Of a stretch of 64,000 nucleotides of DNA, positions 35,347 to 44,273 are shown one piece after another (position 1 is the first letter of the stretch; each line of letters begins with the position of its first letter). A program made the translations under genes and the position numbers. Below the pieces are notes generated by a model. That model saw only the letters and a list, made by a program, of their open reading frames with translations, had not been told where the DNA came from and made no database searches. Source of the DNA: Pseudomonas putida (GTDB taxonomy: Bacteria; Pseudomonadota; Gammaproteobacteria; Pseudomonadales; Pseudomonadaceae); assembly GCF_028682475.1 (NCBI RefSeq), contig NZ_JANHLE010000009.1:106697-170696 (forward strand). Direction: 5' to 3'.

Positions 35347-36342
35347 TCACTGCTGCGGGTCTTGCGCCTTCCACCAGCCACAGAACTCGTCGAGTGCCGT
35401 CCACAGGCTGACCGTGGGCCGGTAATCCAATAGCTGCCGGGCGCGGTTGATGTCCAGGGTGAAATCCTTGCTCATTACCTGCATGCCCAGGCGCGACAAG
35501 GTCGGCTGCGGACGCCCAGGCCAAAGCATGCAGGCCCCTTCGTTGAGCGCAGCTAGGCTGTAGGCCAGGCCAAAGGAGCGGTAGCGGGTGACTTGCGGCA
35601 ACTGCATCTGGCGCATCACATAGTTGACCACATCCCACAATGGCAGTGGATGACCGTTACTGATGTTGTAGGCCTGGCCCAGCGCCTGCTCATCGGCGAA
35701 CAACGCGCTCAGCAGCGCCTCGTTGAGATTCTGCACACTGGTGAAATCGACCTTGTTCAGGCCGTTGCCGATGATGGCCAGGCGGCGCTTGCGCTGCATC
35801 TGCAGCAAACGCGGGAAGATACTGACGTCCCCGGCGCCGGTGACGAAACGCGGGCGCAAGGCCAGGACTTCGAGGCCGAACTCCTGAGCGCCGAAGACTT
35901 TCTGTTCGGCCAGGTACTTGGTGGCCCCGTAGTGATCATAGAAGCGCCGCGGCACCTGCTCTTCATGGATGTTCTGCTGCGAACGCCCGTTGAAGTAGAT
36001 CGACGGTGACGACAGGTGTACCAGGCGCCGCACATGCTCTTTAAGGCACGCCTCGACCACATTTTCAGTGACCACCACATTGCCCTGGTAGAAGTCCTGG
36101 TAGCGCCCCCAGTTACCCACAGCCCCGGCGCAGTGGACCACGGCATCGACGCCCTGGCACAGACGGCGCGCAAGGTCCGGGTCACCCAGATCGCCAGAGA
36201 TGAACTGCGCCCCGCGCCGCACCAGGTGTTCGACGCCTTCGGCACGCCGGCCGTTGACCCGGACTTCAAGGCCCTGCTCCAGGGCAAAGCGCGCAAAGCG
36301 CCCGCCAATGAAGCCGCTTGCGCCGGTGACCAGAATTCGCAT
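35347..36342 (-). CDS. Extended-SDR NAD(P)-dependent epimerase/dehydrogenase
   Basis: 331-aa Rossmann protein with TGASGFIGG at the N-terminus and the catalytic Tyr-Lys pair in YGATKYLAEQ near residue 140. It resembles the 3-beta-hydroxysteroid dehydrogenase/OleD group of extended SDRs. The segment HLSSPSIYFNGRSQQNIHEE holds the active-site Ser. It has GGAGTGGTAC before the ATG. Substrate unknown; no olefin or steroid pathway genes are near. Confidence 0.87.
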   Translation of the reverse strand: MRILVTGASGFIGGRFARFALEQGLEVRVNGRRAEGVEHLVRRGAQFISGDLGDPDLARRLCQGVDAVVHCAGAVGNWGRYQDFYQGNVVVTENVVEACLKEHVRRLVHLSSPSIYFNGRSQQNIHEEQVPRRFYDHYGATKYLAEQKVFGAQEFGLEVLALRPRFVTGAGDVSIFPRLLQMQRKRRLAIIGNGLNKVDFTSVQNLNEALLSALFADEQALGQAYNISNGHPLPLWDVVNYVMRQMQLPQVTRYRSFGLAYSLAALNEGACMLWPGRPQPTLSRLGMQVMSKDFTLDINRARQLLDYRPTVSLWTALDEFCGWWKAQDPQQ

Positions 36343-36391
36343 GTACCACTCCGCCTTACCAATTTTCAGATGCTGCTGACGCTGCCAGACC

Positions 36392-37282
36392 TTACAAGGG
36401 CACCAGCCATTGCCGGGCGGTCTGACGCAGGTGCTCGGTCAATTGCCCGAGCAGTTGTCCGCCGTTGCGCCAATGATGCCAGTACAAAGGCACGTCGATG
36501 GGTTTATCCGCTGAAATTTCTACCAGCCGCCCGCTGGCCAGTTGCTCGCGTACCTGCAGTTCCGGCACCAGCCCCCAGCCCAGACCGGCCTCGGTCATAC
36601 GCAAAAAGCCCTCGGAAGATGGGCACAGGTGATGCAGGAAACCGTCCTCGATCCCCAGCGAAGCCAGGTAGCGATGCTGGAGAAAGTCATCCGGCCCGAA
36701 CACCAGTGCCGGCGTGCGCGGCAAGCGCCTGGCATCAAAACCCTCGGCAAAGTAACGGGCCATGAATGCCGGGCTGGCAAGGGCACGATAACGCATGGCC
36801 CCCAACAGTATGCTGCGCGCACCGGCGACCGGACGTTCGCTACCACACAGGCACGCGGCCACCTCACCCGCGCGCATGCGTTTGAGACCGACTTCCTGAT
36901 CTTCGACCACCAGGTCCAGCAATACCTGTTGATCGGCACAAAAGGCGCCGACCGCCCCCGCCCACCAGGTGGCCAGGCTGTCGGCGTTAAGGGCGATACG
37001 CAAACGTTCGGGCATGCCCTCCTCGTCCAGCGCCGGCACCTGGCTTTGCAGGTCGCGCTCCAGCAGCCGCACCTGCTGAACGTGGTTGAGCAAGCGTCGG
37101 CCGACATCCGTCGGGCTAGGCGGATTGGCGCGTATCAAGACCGGTTGCCCGACTCGTGCTTCGAGCAACTTGATCCGTTGCGAGATCGCCGATTGCGACA
37201 ACCCCAACACCTGCGCCGCACGCTCGAAACCGGCCTGTTCGATGACCGCGGCGAGCGCGGAAAGCAGTTTGTAATCGAACAT
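36392..37282 (-). CDS. argP: LysR-family regulator ArgP
   Basis: 296-aa LysR regulator with N-terminal helix-turn-helix (AGFERAAQVLGLSQSAISQRI) and an effector domain. ArgP (IciA) activates arginine/lysine exporter genes in response to basic amino acids. The identity is supported by its divergent position to a LysE-family exporter, 123 bp away. The ATG at 37282 opens MFDYKLLSALAAV, the normal ArgP start; the longer open frame has no support. Confidence 0.9.
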   Translation of the reverse strand: MFDYKLLSALAAVIEQAGFERAAQVLGLSQSAISQRIKLLEARVGQPVLIRANPPSPTDVGRRLLNHVQQVRLLERDLQSQVPALDEEGMPERLRIALNADSLATWWAGAVGAFCADQQVLLDLVVEDQEVGLKRMRAGEVAACLCGSERPVAGARSILLGAMRYRALASPAFMARYFAEGFDARRLPRTPALVFGPDDFLQHRYLASLGIEDGFLHHLCPSSEGFLRMTEAGLGWGLVPELQVREQLASGRLVEISADKPIDVPLYWHHWRNGGQLLGQLTEHLRQTARQWLVPL

Positions 37283-37368
37283 TATTTTTCCTAATGCCAG
37301 ATCAGGTTTATTTGTTTTTCTTATACAGATCCACCCCCCAGAATGGCCAGCAACTTTTTTGGTTTTCT

Positions 37369-37389
37369 GCGCCAGCGTCCTGCTGGCGC
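37369..37389 (+). promoter_or_regulatory. Hairpin in the exporter leader
   Basis: Perfect 8-bp stem GCGCCAGC/GCTGGCGC with a 5-nt loop, ending just before the ribosome site (GGAGC) of the LysE-type gene. It could modulate translation or act in an attenuator; no T-run follows. Confidence 0.45.
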
Positions 37390-37405
37390 CTGTGGAGCAT
37401 CCCCT

Positions 37406-38005
37406 ATGTGGCAAAGCTACTTGAACGGCCTGCTGGTCGCCTTCGGCCTGATCATGGCGATCGGCACCCAGAACGCATTCGTGCTGGCGCAAAGCCTGCG
37501 CCGTGAACATCATTTACCGGTAGCCGCGCTCTGTGTGTTCTGCGATGCCATCCTGGTGGCGGCCGGGGTATTCGGCCTGGCCACGGTACTGGCGCAGAAC
37601 CCGACCTTGCTGGCGGTGGCACGCTGGGGCGGTGCGGTGTTCCTGATCTGGTACGGCAGCAAGGCGCTGCTGCGCGCCTGTTCGCAGCAGAGCCTGCAAC
37701 AGGATGAAGGCCAGGGCCTGCGCTCGCGCCGGGCGGTACTGCTCAGCGCCCTGGCGGTGACCCTGCTCAACCCCCATGTGTACCTGGACACGGTGTTGCT
37801 GATCGGCTCGCTGGGCGCCCAGCAGACCGTGCCCGGAGCTTATGTGGCCGGTGCGGCCAGCGCCTCGTTGCTGTGGTTCTTCACCCTTGCCCTCGGCGCT
37901 GCCTGGCTTGCGCCCTGGCTGGCACGCCCCGGCACCTGGCGCCTTCTGGACCTGATGGTGGCGGTGATGATGTTCGCCGTGGCGGCGCAACTGATCTTCA
38001 CCTGA
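37406..38005 (+). CDS. argO: LysE/ArgO-family basic amino acid exporter
   Basis: 199-aa protein with six hydrophobic helices. Family signature: [21 protein letters not shown] at the N-terminus and the [14 protein letters not shown] motif in the middle. It exports arginine or lysine across the inner membrane. The start opening [10 protein letters not shown] has GGAGCATCCCCT upstream and is preferred to an ATG at 37343. Divergent from its predicted activator argP. Confidence 0.9.
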   Translation: MWQSYLNGLLVAFGLIMAIGTQNAFVLAQSLRREHHLPVAALCVFCDAILVAAGVFGLATVLAQNPTLLAVARWGGAVFLIWYGSKALLRACSQQSLQQDEGQGLRSRRAVLLSALAVTLLNPHVYLDTVLLIGSLGAQQTVPGAYVAGAASASLLWFFTLALGAAWLAPWLARPGTWRLLDLMVAVMMFAVAAQLIFT

Positions 38006-38084
38006 GCACCACTGGTCTGCTGCCGGCAAAGGCTCTGGAACCTCTTTCCCGTACACTTGTTGCGTGGTTAAGCACAGGGCCGGG

Positions 38085-38093
38085 TGCTATGAT
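38085..38093 (+). promoter_or_regulatory. Extended -10 of the sodB promoter
   Basis: TGCTATGAT, an extended -10 element about 100 bp before the sodB start. No consensus -35 at the right distance, as often with extended -10 promoters. Confidence 0.45.
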
Positions 38094-38192
38094 CCAGCCC
38101 TTGCGTCGCAAAGAGTACAAACTCCCCGACGCACACCGGCCGCCGTGATCGGCCTTGCGCTCACCGCAACAGACCTGATTAGGAGAATCACC

Positions 38193-38789
38193 ATGGCTTT
38201 TGAATTGCCGCCGCTGCCTTATGCACACGACGCCCTGCAGCCGCACATTTCCAAGGAAACCTTGGAGTACCACCACGACAAGCACCACAACACCTATGTC
38301 GTGAACCTGAACAACCTGGTGCCAGGCACCGAGTTTGAAGGCAAAACCCTGGAAGAGATCGTCAAGTCCTCCTCGGGCGGTATCTTCAACAACGCCGCTC
38401 AGGTCTGGAACCACACTTTCTACTGGAACTGCCTGGCGCCAAACGCCGGTGGCCAGCCTACCGGCGCCCTGGCTGATGCCATCAACGCTGCGTTCGGCTC
38501 CTTCGACAAGTTCAAGGAAGAGTTCACCAAGACTTCCGTCGGCACCTTCGGCTCCGGCTGGGGCTGGCTGGTGAAAAAGGCTGACGGTTCCCTAGCCCTG
38601 GCCAGCACCATCGGCGCCGGCTGCCCACTGACCAGCGGCGACACCCCGCTGCTGACCTGCGACGTCTGGGAACACGCCTACTACATCGACTACCGCAACC
38701 TGCGTCCTAAGTACGTCGAGGCGTTCTGGAACCTGGTCAACTGGAAGTTCGTTGCCGAGCAGTTCGAAGGCAAGACCTTCACCGCTTAA
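38193..38789 (+). CDS. sodB: Iron superoxide dismutase
   Basis: 198-aa Fe-SOD. Metal ligands can be placed: His27 in [12 protein letters not shown], His74 in QVWNHTFYW, and Asp/His in [12 protein letters not shown]. The pattern with [11 protein letters not shown] and SFDKFKEEF is the iron type. AGGAGAATCACC precedes the ATG. It is followed by a REP pair and then its terminator, and by bifA, as in P. aeruginosa PA4366-67. Confidence 0.96.
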   Translation: MAFELPPLPYAHDALQPHISKETLEYHHDKHHNTYVVNLNNLVPGTEFEGKTLEEIVKSSSGGIFNNAAQVWNHTFYWNCLAPNAGGQPTGALADAINAAFGSFDKFKEEFTKTSVGTFGSGWGWLVKKADGSLALASTIGAGCPLTSGDTPLLTCDVWEHAYYIDYRNLRPKYVEAFWNLVNWKFVAEQFEGKTFTA

Positions 38790-38795
38790 GCAATT

Positions 38796-38866
38796 GTGGG
38801 AGCGAGCTTGCCTCGCGATGCGGCCTGTCTGACAGAACGCAATCGCGGGGCAAGCCCGCTCCCACC
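38796..38866. repeat. REP pair in the sodB 3' UTR
   Basis: One diverged unit (GTGGGAGCGAGCTTGCCTCG) and one standard unit in inverted order. It lies between the sodB stop and its terminator, so it would be part of the transcript. Confidence 0.88.
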
Positions 38867-38873
38867 AGTAGCG

Positions 38874-38903
38874 AAAAAAACCCGGCTTGTCCGGGTTTTT
38901 TTT
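38874..38903 (+). terminator. Terminator of sodB
   Basis: AAACCCGG, CTTGT loop, CCGGGTTT with seven A before and eight T after. Confidence 0.92.
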
Positions 38904-38983
38904 CGTCTGCGCAACCGTGTCCGGCTCTTGCCCGAAACTGATACCGCGCTAACATCAAACCCTGGGAAGTTTGCTTCCAGGAT

Positions 38984-39011
38984 TAAAGTCGCAAGGCCGG
39001 GCAACCGATAC
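38984..39011 (+). promoter_or_regulatory. Weak candidate sigma-28 (FliA) promoter before bifA
   Basis: TAAAGTCG, 12 bp, ACCGATAC resembles the FliA consensus TAAAGTTT-N11-GCCGATAA with one extra spacer base. The 224-bp gap after the sodB terminator holds no gene. A link to flagellar regulation would suit BifA biology but is not shown here. Confidence 0.3.
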
Positions 39012-39127
39012 AGTGATAGCAGCAATACCCTCACCTCAGGGGTGGAGTATGTTCTGTCAGCGGCCGATAGTGGATTGCCAAGAATGATGGCAAAATGATG
39101 CCATGCGCATGGATTAAGGAAACCCCA

Positions 39128-41179
39128 TTGAAGCTGGAACTCAAGAACAGCTTATCGGTCAAGTTGCTCAGGGTCGTACTGCTCTCGGCACTGGTGGTTG
39201 GTGTCGTTCTCAGTTGTGCGCAGATCGTCTTTGATGCCTACAAGACCCGTCAGGCAGTGGCCAGTGACGCCCAGCGAATCCTCGACATGTTCCGCGACCC
39301 TTCCACCCAGGCGGTCTATAGCCTGGACAAGGAAATGGGCATGCAGGTCATGGAAGGCTTGTTCCAGGACGAATCCGTGCGCATGGCCTCCATCGGCCAC
39401 CCCAACGAAACCATGCTCGCCGAGAAATCCCGGCCATTGCAGGAGTCGAGCACGCGCTGGCTCACCGACCTGATCCTTGGCCAGGAGCGCACCTTCAACA
39501 CCCAACTGGTCGGCCGTGGTCCCTACAGCGAATATTATGGCGACCTGAGCATCACCCTCGACACGGCGTCCTATGGCGCAGGTTTTCTGGTCAATTCGGT
39601 GATCATCTTCATTTCCGGGGTGCTGCGCGCCCTGGCCATGGGCCTGGTGCTGTACCTGGTCTATCACTGGATGTTGACCAAGCCGCTGTCGAAGATCATT
39701 GAACACCTTACCCAGATCAATCCCGACCGCCCCAGCCAGCATCAGCTGCCGTTGATCAAAGGCCACGAGCGCAACGAGCTGGGCGTGTGGGTCAATACCG
39801 CCAACCAGCTGCTGGCATCGATCGAGCGCAATACCCACCTGCGACACGAGGCCGAAAACAGCCTGCAGCGCATGGCCCAGTACGACTTCCTGACCGGCCT
39901 GCCCAATCGTCAGCAACTGCAACAGCAACTGGACAAGATCCTCGTCGATGCCGGTCGCCTACAGCGCCGAGTTGCGGTGCTGTGTGTAGGGCTTGACGAC
40001 TTCAAGGGGATCAACGAGCAATTCAGTTACCAGGCCGGCGATCAACTGCTGCTGGCCCTGGCCGATCGCCTGCGCGCCCACAGTGGACGGCTCGGCGCCC
40101 TGGCACGTCTGGGCGGCGATCAGTTCGCCCTGGTCCAGGCCGATATCGAGCAACCCTACGAAGCGGCGGAACTGGCCCAGAGCATTCTCGACGACCTGGA
40201 GGCCCCGTTCGCCCTCGACCACCAGGAAATCCGCCTGCGCGCCACCATCGGCATCACCTTGTTCCCGGAAGACGGCGACAGCACCGAAAAGCTGCTGCAA
40301 AAAGCCGAGCAGACCATGACCCTGGCCAAGACCCGCTCGCGCAATCGCTACCAGTTCTACATCGCCAGCGTCGACAGCGAAATGCGCCGCCGCCGCGAGC
40401 TGGAAAAGGACCTGCGCGAAGCCCTGCCGCGCAATCAGTTGTACCTGGTCTACCAGCCACAGATCAGCTATCGCGACCACCGTGTGGTCGGGGTCGAAGC
40501 GTTGCTGCGCTGGCAGCATCCGGAACTGGGAATGGTCCCGCCGGACCAGTTCATCCCCCTCGCCGAGCAGAACGGCAACATCATTGCCATCGGCGAATGG
40601 GTACTCGACCAGGCTTGCCGGCAACTGCGTGAATGGCACGACCAAGGCTTCAGCGAATTGCGCATGGCGGTCAATCTGTCGACCGTGCAATTGCACCACA
40701 ATGAGTTGCCGCGGGTGGTCAACAACCTGTTGCAGATCTACCGCCTGCCGCCGCGCAGCCTGGAGCTGGAGGTGACCGAAACCGGTCTGATGGAAGACAT
40801 CAGCACCGCCGCCCAGCACCTGCTGAGCCTGCGCCGCTCCGGTGCATTGATCGCCATTGACGACTTCGGCACCGGTTATTCCTCGCTCAGCTACCTGAAA
40901 TCCTTGCCGCTGGACAAGATCAAGATCGACAAGAGCTTCGTCCAGGACCTGCTCGATGACGACGACGATGCCACCATCGTTCGCGCCATCATCCAGCTGG
41001 GCAAGAGCCTGGGCATGCAGGTGATCGCCGAGGGCGTGGAGACCGCCGAGCAGGAGGCCTACATCATCGCTCAGGGCTGCCATGAAGGTCAGGGTTACCA
41101 CTACAGCAAACCACTGCCAGCGCGCGAGCTGACGGTGTTCCTCAAGCAGGCGCAGCGCAATCAGGTTTCGATTCTCTAA
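39128..41179 (+). CDS. bifA: Cyclic-di-GMP phosphodiesterase BifA (degenerate GGDEF plus EAL)
   Basis: 683-aa inner-membrane protein: helix 10-32, periplasmic segment to about 150, second helix near 160-185, HAMP-like linker, GGDEF domain with RLGGDQFALV instead of GGDEF, then an EAL domain with intact EALLRW, DDFGTGYSS and KIDKSF. The GGDQF change is the one known in P. aeruginosa BifA, a pure phosphodiesterase that lowers c-di-GMP to favour swarming and dispersal. The TTG start, seven bases after AAGGA, opens LKLELKNSLSVKLL; the in-frame ATG at 39095 has no ribosome site. Context sodB-bifA agrees. Confidence 0.92.
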   Translation: MKLELKNSLSVKLLRVVLLSALVVGVVLSCAQIVFDAYKTRQAVASDAQRILDMFRDPSTQAVYSLDKEMGMQVMEGLFQDESVRMASIGHPNETMLAEKSRPLQESSTRWLTDLILGQERTFNTQLVGRGPYSEYYGDLSITLDTASYGAGFLVNSVIIFISGVLRALAMGLVLYLVYHWMLTKPLSKIIEHLTQINPDRPSQHQLPLIKGHERNELGVWVNTANQLLASIERNTHLRHEAENSLQRMAQYDFLTGLPNRQQLQQQLDKILVDAGRLQRRVAVLCVGLDDFKGINEQFSYQAGDQLLLALADRLRAHSGRLGALARLGGDQFALVQADIEQPYEAAELAQSILDDLEAPFALDHQEIRLRATIGITLFPEDGDSTEKLLQKAEQTMTLAKTRSRNRYQFYIASVDSEMRRRRELEKDLREALPRNQLYLVYQPQISYRDHRVVGVEALLRWQHPELGMVPPDQFIPLAEQNGNIIAIGEWVLDQACRQLREWHDQGFSELRMAVNLSTVQLHHNELPRVVNNLLQIYRLPPRSLELEVTETGLMEDISTAAQHLLSLRRSGALIAIDDFGTGYSSLSYLKSLPLDKIKIDKSFVQDLLDDDDDATIVRAIIQLGKSLGMQVIAEGVETAEQEAYIIAQGCHEGQGYHYSKPLPARELTVFLKQAQRNQVSIL

Positions 41180-41252
41180 ACCCTTGAAGACAGTGAACGA
41201 AGCGTCGGAAACACGCATTTGAATATTTACGTGGCTGCCCCTTTACACAAAA

Positions 41253-41267
41253 TGCAAATCTTTCGCA
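41253..41267 (+). promoter_or_regulatory. Candidate Fur box in the imelysin promoter
   Basis: TGCAAATCTTTCGCA is a 7-1-7 inverted repeat like Pseudomonas Fur sites. It lies between TTTACA (41242-41247) and CATTAT (41266-41271), a plausible -35/-10 pair with 18 bp spacing, so binding would block the promoter. Confidence 0.5.
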
Positions 41268-41328
41268 TTATGTTGCAGCTTTGCGTACCCCGGTACGCCT
41301 GTCCAACCTCTCGACGCAGGAATTCACC

Positions 41329-42663
41329 ATGATTCGTATGCCTCTGGCCACCGCCAGTCTGTTGGCCATTGCCATCTCTCTCGCCGGTTGTGGCGACGAC
41401 AAGGACAAGGCTGCCGCACCGCAAGCCCAGGCCCCGGCGACCAGCGCAGCAGCCCCGGCTGCGGCAGGCGCCGTCGACGAGGCCGCTGCCAAGGCGGTGG
41501 TCAAGCATTACGCCGACATGGTTCACGCCGTTTACAGCGACTCGCTGAGCACCGCCAAGACCCTGCAGACTGCTGTCGATGCGTTCCTCGCCACCCCCAA
41601 CGACGAAACCCTGAAAGCCGCCAAGGCCGCCTGGGTCGCTGCTCGCGTGCCTTACCTGCAGAGCGAAGTGTTCCGCTTCGGCAACACCATCGTCGACGAC
41701 TGGGAAGGTCAAGTGAACGCCTGGCCGCTGGACGAAGGCCTGATCGACTATGTCGACGCCAGCTACGAGCACGCTCTGGGTAACCCGGGCGCATCGGCCA
41801 ATATCATCGCCAACACCGAGATCCAGGTCGGCGAAGACAAGATCGACGTAAAAGAAATCACCCCGGAAAAACTCGCCAGCCTGAATGAGCTGGGCGGTTC
41901 CGAAGCCAACGTCGCCACCGGCTACCACGCCATCGAATTCCTGCTCTGGGGCCAGGACCTCAACGGCACCGGCCCAGGCGCCGGCGCCCGTCCAGCCTCC
42001 GACTACCTGGAAGGCAAAGGCGCCACTGGCGGTCACAACGAACGTCGCCGCGCCTACCTCAAGGCAGTGACCCAACTGCTGGTCAATGACCTTGAAGAAA
42101 TGGTCGGCAACTGGGCCCCCAACGTTGCCACCAACTACCGCGCCACCCTGGAAGCAGAACCTGTGACCGACGGCCTGCGCAAGATGCTGTTCGGCATGGG
42201 CAGCCTGTCGCTGGGTGAACTGGCGGGCGAACGCATGAAGGTTTCCCTGGAAGCCAACTCGCCTGAAGACGAGCACGATTGCTTCAGCGACAACACCCAC
42301 TACTCGCACTTCTACGACGCCAAGGGCATCCGTAACGTCTACCTCGGCGAGTACACCCGCCCAGACGGTACCAAGCTGACCGGCCCGAGCCTGTCGTCGC
42401 TGGTGGCCAAGATCGATCCAGCCACCGACGCAACCCTCAAGGCCGACCTTGAAGCCACTGAAGCGAAGCTCCAGGTCATTGTCGACCACGCGCTCAAGGG
42501 CGAGCACTACGACCAGCTGATCGCTGCCGACAACACCGCCGGCAACCAGATCGTGCGTGACGCCATCGCCTCGCTGGTCAAGCAGACCGGTGCGATCGAA
42601 CAGGCCGCCGGCAAGCTGGGCATTGCCAACCTGAACCCGGATACCGCTGATCACGAGTTCTGA
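41329..42663 (+). CDS. icmP: Imelysin-family (peptidase M75) lipoprotein, IcmP-like
   Basis: 444-aa exported lipoprotein (lipobox LAGC, Cys21) with an Ala/Pro-rich linker and an imelysin domain. The GxHxxE motif is complete in ATGYHAIEFLLWG. Imelysins belong to iron-uptake regulons; P. aeruginosa PA4370 (IcmP) is the likely orthologue and was described as an insulin-cleaving metalloprotease. The ATG in CAGGAATTCACCATG was preferred to an upstream ATG. Ends at its own terminator, so it can be expressed apart from the next three genes. Confidence 0.88.
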   Translation: MIRMPLATASLLAIAISLAGCGDDKDKAAAPQAQAPATSAAAPAAAGAVDEAAAKAVVKHYADMVHAVYSDSLSTAKTLQTAVDAFLATPNDETLKAAKAAWVAARVPYLQSEVFRFGNTIVDDWEGQVNAWPLDEGLIDYVDASYEHALGNPGASANIIANTEIQVGEDKIDVKEITPEKLASLNELGGSEANVATGYHAIEFLLWGQDLNGTGPGAGARPASDYLEGKGATGGHNERRRAYLKAVTQLLVNDLEEMVGNWAPNVATNYRATLEAEPVTDGLRKMLFGMGSLSLGELAGERMKVSLEANSPEDEHDCFSDNTHYSHFYDAKGIRNVYLGEYTRPDGTKLTGPSLSSLVAKIDPATDATLKADLEATEAKLQVIVDHALKGEHYDQLIAADNTAGNQIVRDAIASLVKQTGAIEQAAGKLGIANLNPDTADHEF

Positions 42664-42680
42664 TTCAGCCGCCGGACCAG

Positions 42681-42709
42681 AAAAGGGCGACCTGCGGGTC
42701 GCCTTTTTT
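42681..42709 (+). terminator. Terminator after the first imelysin gene
   Basis: AAAAGGGCGACC, TGC loop, GGGTCGCCTTTTTT. Separates the first imelysin gene from the following three-gene unit. Confidence 0.9.
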
Positions 42710-42829
42710 ATGCCCCGCGATCAGCAGCCGCAAACAGATTTCATCTAGCAAACGCAAATCCCTCTTATTCCATGATCCTGAGCCTGCTAAGCTTGCACGC
42801 CGGTTTTTTGCTCAAGCTCAGGATTCTTG

Positions 42830-44257
42830 ATGTCTTCGTTGCTGCTCCGTCTCAGCCCCTTGCTTCTGGCCACGACCCTGGTCGCCTGTGACGACGCTCC
42901 GCGTTTCACCCAGGCGGAACCGGGCGAAGCCTTTGCCGGCGGCAAAACGACGGTGAACAAGCGCGACCAGAACGCCTACTCCATGCCCTCGGCCAACCTC
43001 GCGCCGAGCCGTCGCCTGGATTTCAGTGTCGGCAACAGCTTCTTTCGCAATCCATGGGTGATCGCCCCGGCGACCACCACTGCCCGCGATGGGCTGGGGC
43101 CGTTGTTCAACAGCAACGCCTGCCAGAACTGCCATATCAAGGATGGCCGCGGCCATCCGCCCGGCCCCAGCGCCAAACATGCCGTGTCGATGATCGTGCG
43201 TCTTTCGATTCCTGATCAACCGCAGTACGCCAAGGTCATCGAGCAACTGGGCGTGGTACCCGAGCCGGTGTATGGCGGCCAGTTCCAGGACATGGCCGTG
43301 CCCGGCGTCACCCCCGAAGGCAAAGTGCGCGTCGAGTACACGCCGGTGCCAGTGACCTTCAAGGACGGCACCCAGGTCGAGCTGCGCCAGCCAAGGCTGC
43401 AGATCAGTCAGCTCGGTTACGGTCCGATGCATCCCGATACGCGCTTTTCCGCCCGCGTCGCCCCGCCGATGATCGGCCTGGGCCTGCTCGAAGCCATCCC
43501 CGAAGCCGCGATTCTGGCCAATGCCGATCCCGACGATCGCAACGGTGACGGTATCCGTGGCCGACCCAACCAGGTCTGGGACGATGCCCTGGGCAAGACC
43601 GTGCTTGGCCGCTTCGGCTGGAAAGCCGGACAACCGAACATCAACCAGCAGAACGTCCATGCGTTTTCCGGCGACATGGGCCTGACCAGCAGCCTGCGGC
43701 CGATAGACGACTGCACTGCGGCACAGGTCGACTGCCTGAAAGCCGCCAATGGCAACGGTGCCAATGGCGAGCAGGAGGTCAGCGACAATATTGCCCGTCT
43801 GGTGCTGTTCTACGCCCGCAACCTGGCGGTACCGATCCGCCAGGACGTCGACTCGCCCCAGGTGCTGGCCGGCAAGAACCTGTTCCACCAGGCCGGTTGC
43901 CAGAGCTGCCACACCCCAAGCTTTACCACCGCCGCCGACGCTGCCGAGCCGGAACTGGCCAACCAGCTGATCCGCCCCTACAGCGATTTGCTGTTGCACG
44001 ACATGGGCCCAGGTCTGGCCGACAACCGCAGCGAATTCGCCGCCAGCGGCCAGGACTGGCGCACCGCACCGCTGTGGGGTATCGGCCTGACCCAGACCGT
44101 CAGCGCGCAAGCCGGATTTCTTCACGATGGCCGCGCCCGCAACTTGCTTGAAGCCGTGCTCTGGCACGGTGGCGAAGCCGAAGCGGCCAAGCAGCACGTC
44201 TTGACCTTCAATGCCGAACAACGCGCCGCGTTGCTGGCGTTCCTGAATTCACTTTAA
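42830..44257 (+). CDS. Di-heme oxidoreductase-like lipoprotein (DUF1111)
   Basis: 475-aa exported protein; signal with lipobox LVAC (Cys20). Two c-type heme sites, CQNCH near residue 101 and CQSCH near 359, in the DUF1111 arrangement related to MauG/cytochrome c peroxidases. FLHDGRARNLLEAVLWHGGEA near the C-terminus is the usual family end. It is expected in the periplasm, anchored by lipid. 16 bp before the second imelysin gene. A role in iron oxidation or redox supply to the imelysins is inferred only from gene linkage. Confidence 0.87.
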   Translation: MSSLLLRLSPLLLATTLVACDDAPRFTQAEPGEAFAGGKTTVNKRDQNAYSMPSANLAPSRRLDFSVGNSFFRNPWVIAPATTTARDGLGPLFNSNACQNCHIKDGRGHPPGPSAKHAVSMIVRLSIPDQPQYAKVIEQLGVVPEPVYGGQFQDMAVPGVTPEGKVRVEYTPVPVTFKDGTQVELRQPRLQISQLGYGPMHPDTRFSARVAPPMIGLGLLEAIPEAAILANADPDDRNGDGIRGRPNQVWDDALGKTVLGRFGWKAGQPNINQQNVHAFSGDMGLTSSLRPIDDCTAAQVDCLKAANGNGANGEQEVSDNIARLVLFYARNLAVPIRQDVDSPQVLAGKNLFHQAGCQSCHTPSFTTAADAAEPELANQLIRPYSDLLLHDMGPGLADNRSEFAASGQDWRTAPLWGIGLTQTVSAQAGFLHDGRARNLLEAVLWHGGEAEAAKQHVLTFNAEQRAALLAFLNSL

Positions 44258-44273
44258 GAGAGAGGAGCCGGGC

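Noticed and set aside
37369..37389. Hairpin before the LysE gene as a terminator of an upstream transcript
   Set aside because: No T-run follows and no gene on the plus strand lies upstream.
42720..42825. Second Fur box before the DUF1111 gene
   Set aside because: ACGCAAATCCCTCTTATT has one half-site only; the inverted half is too poor to call.
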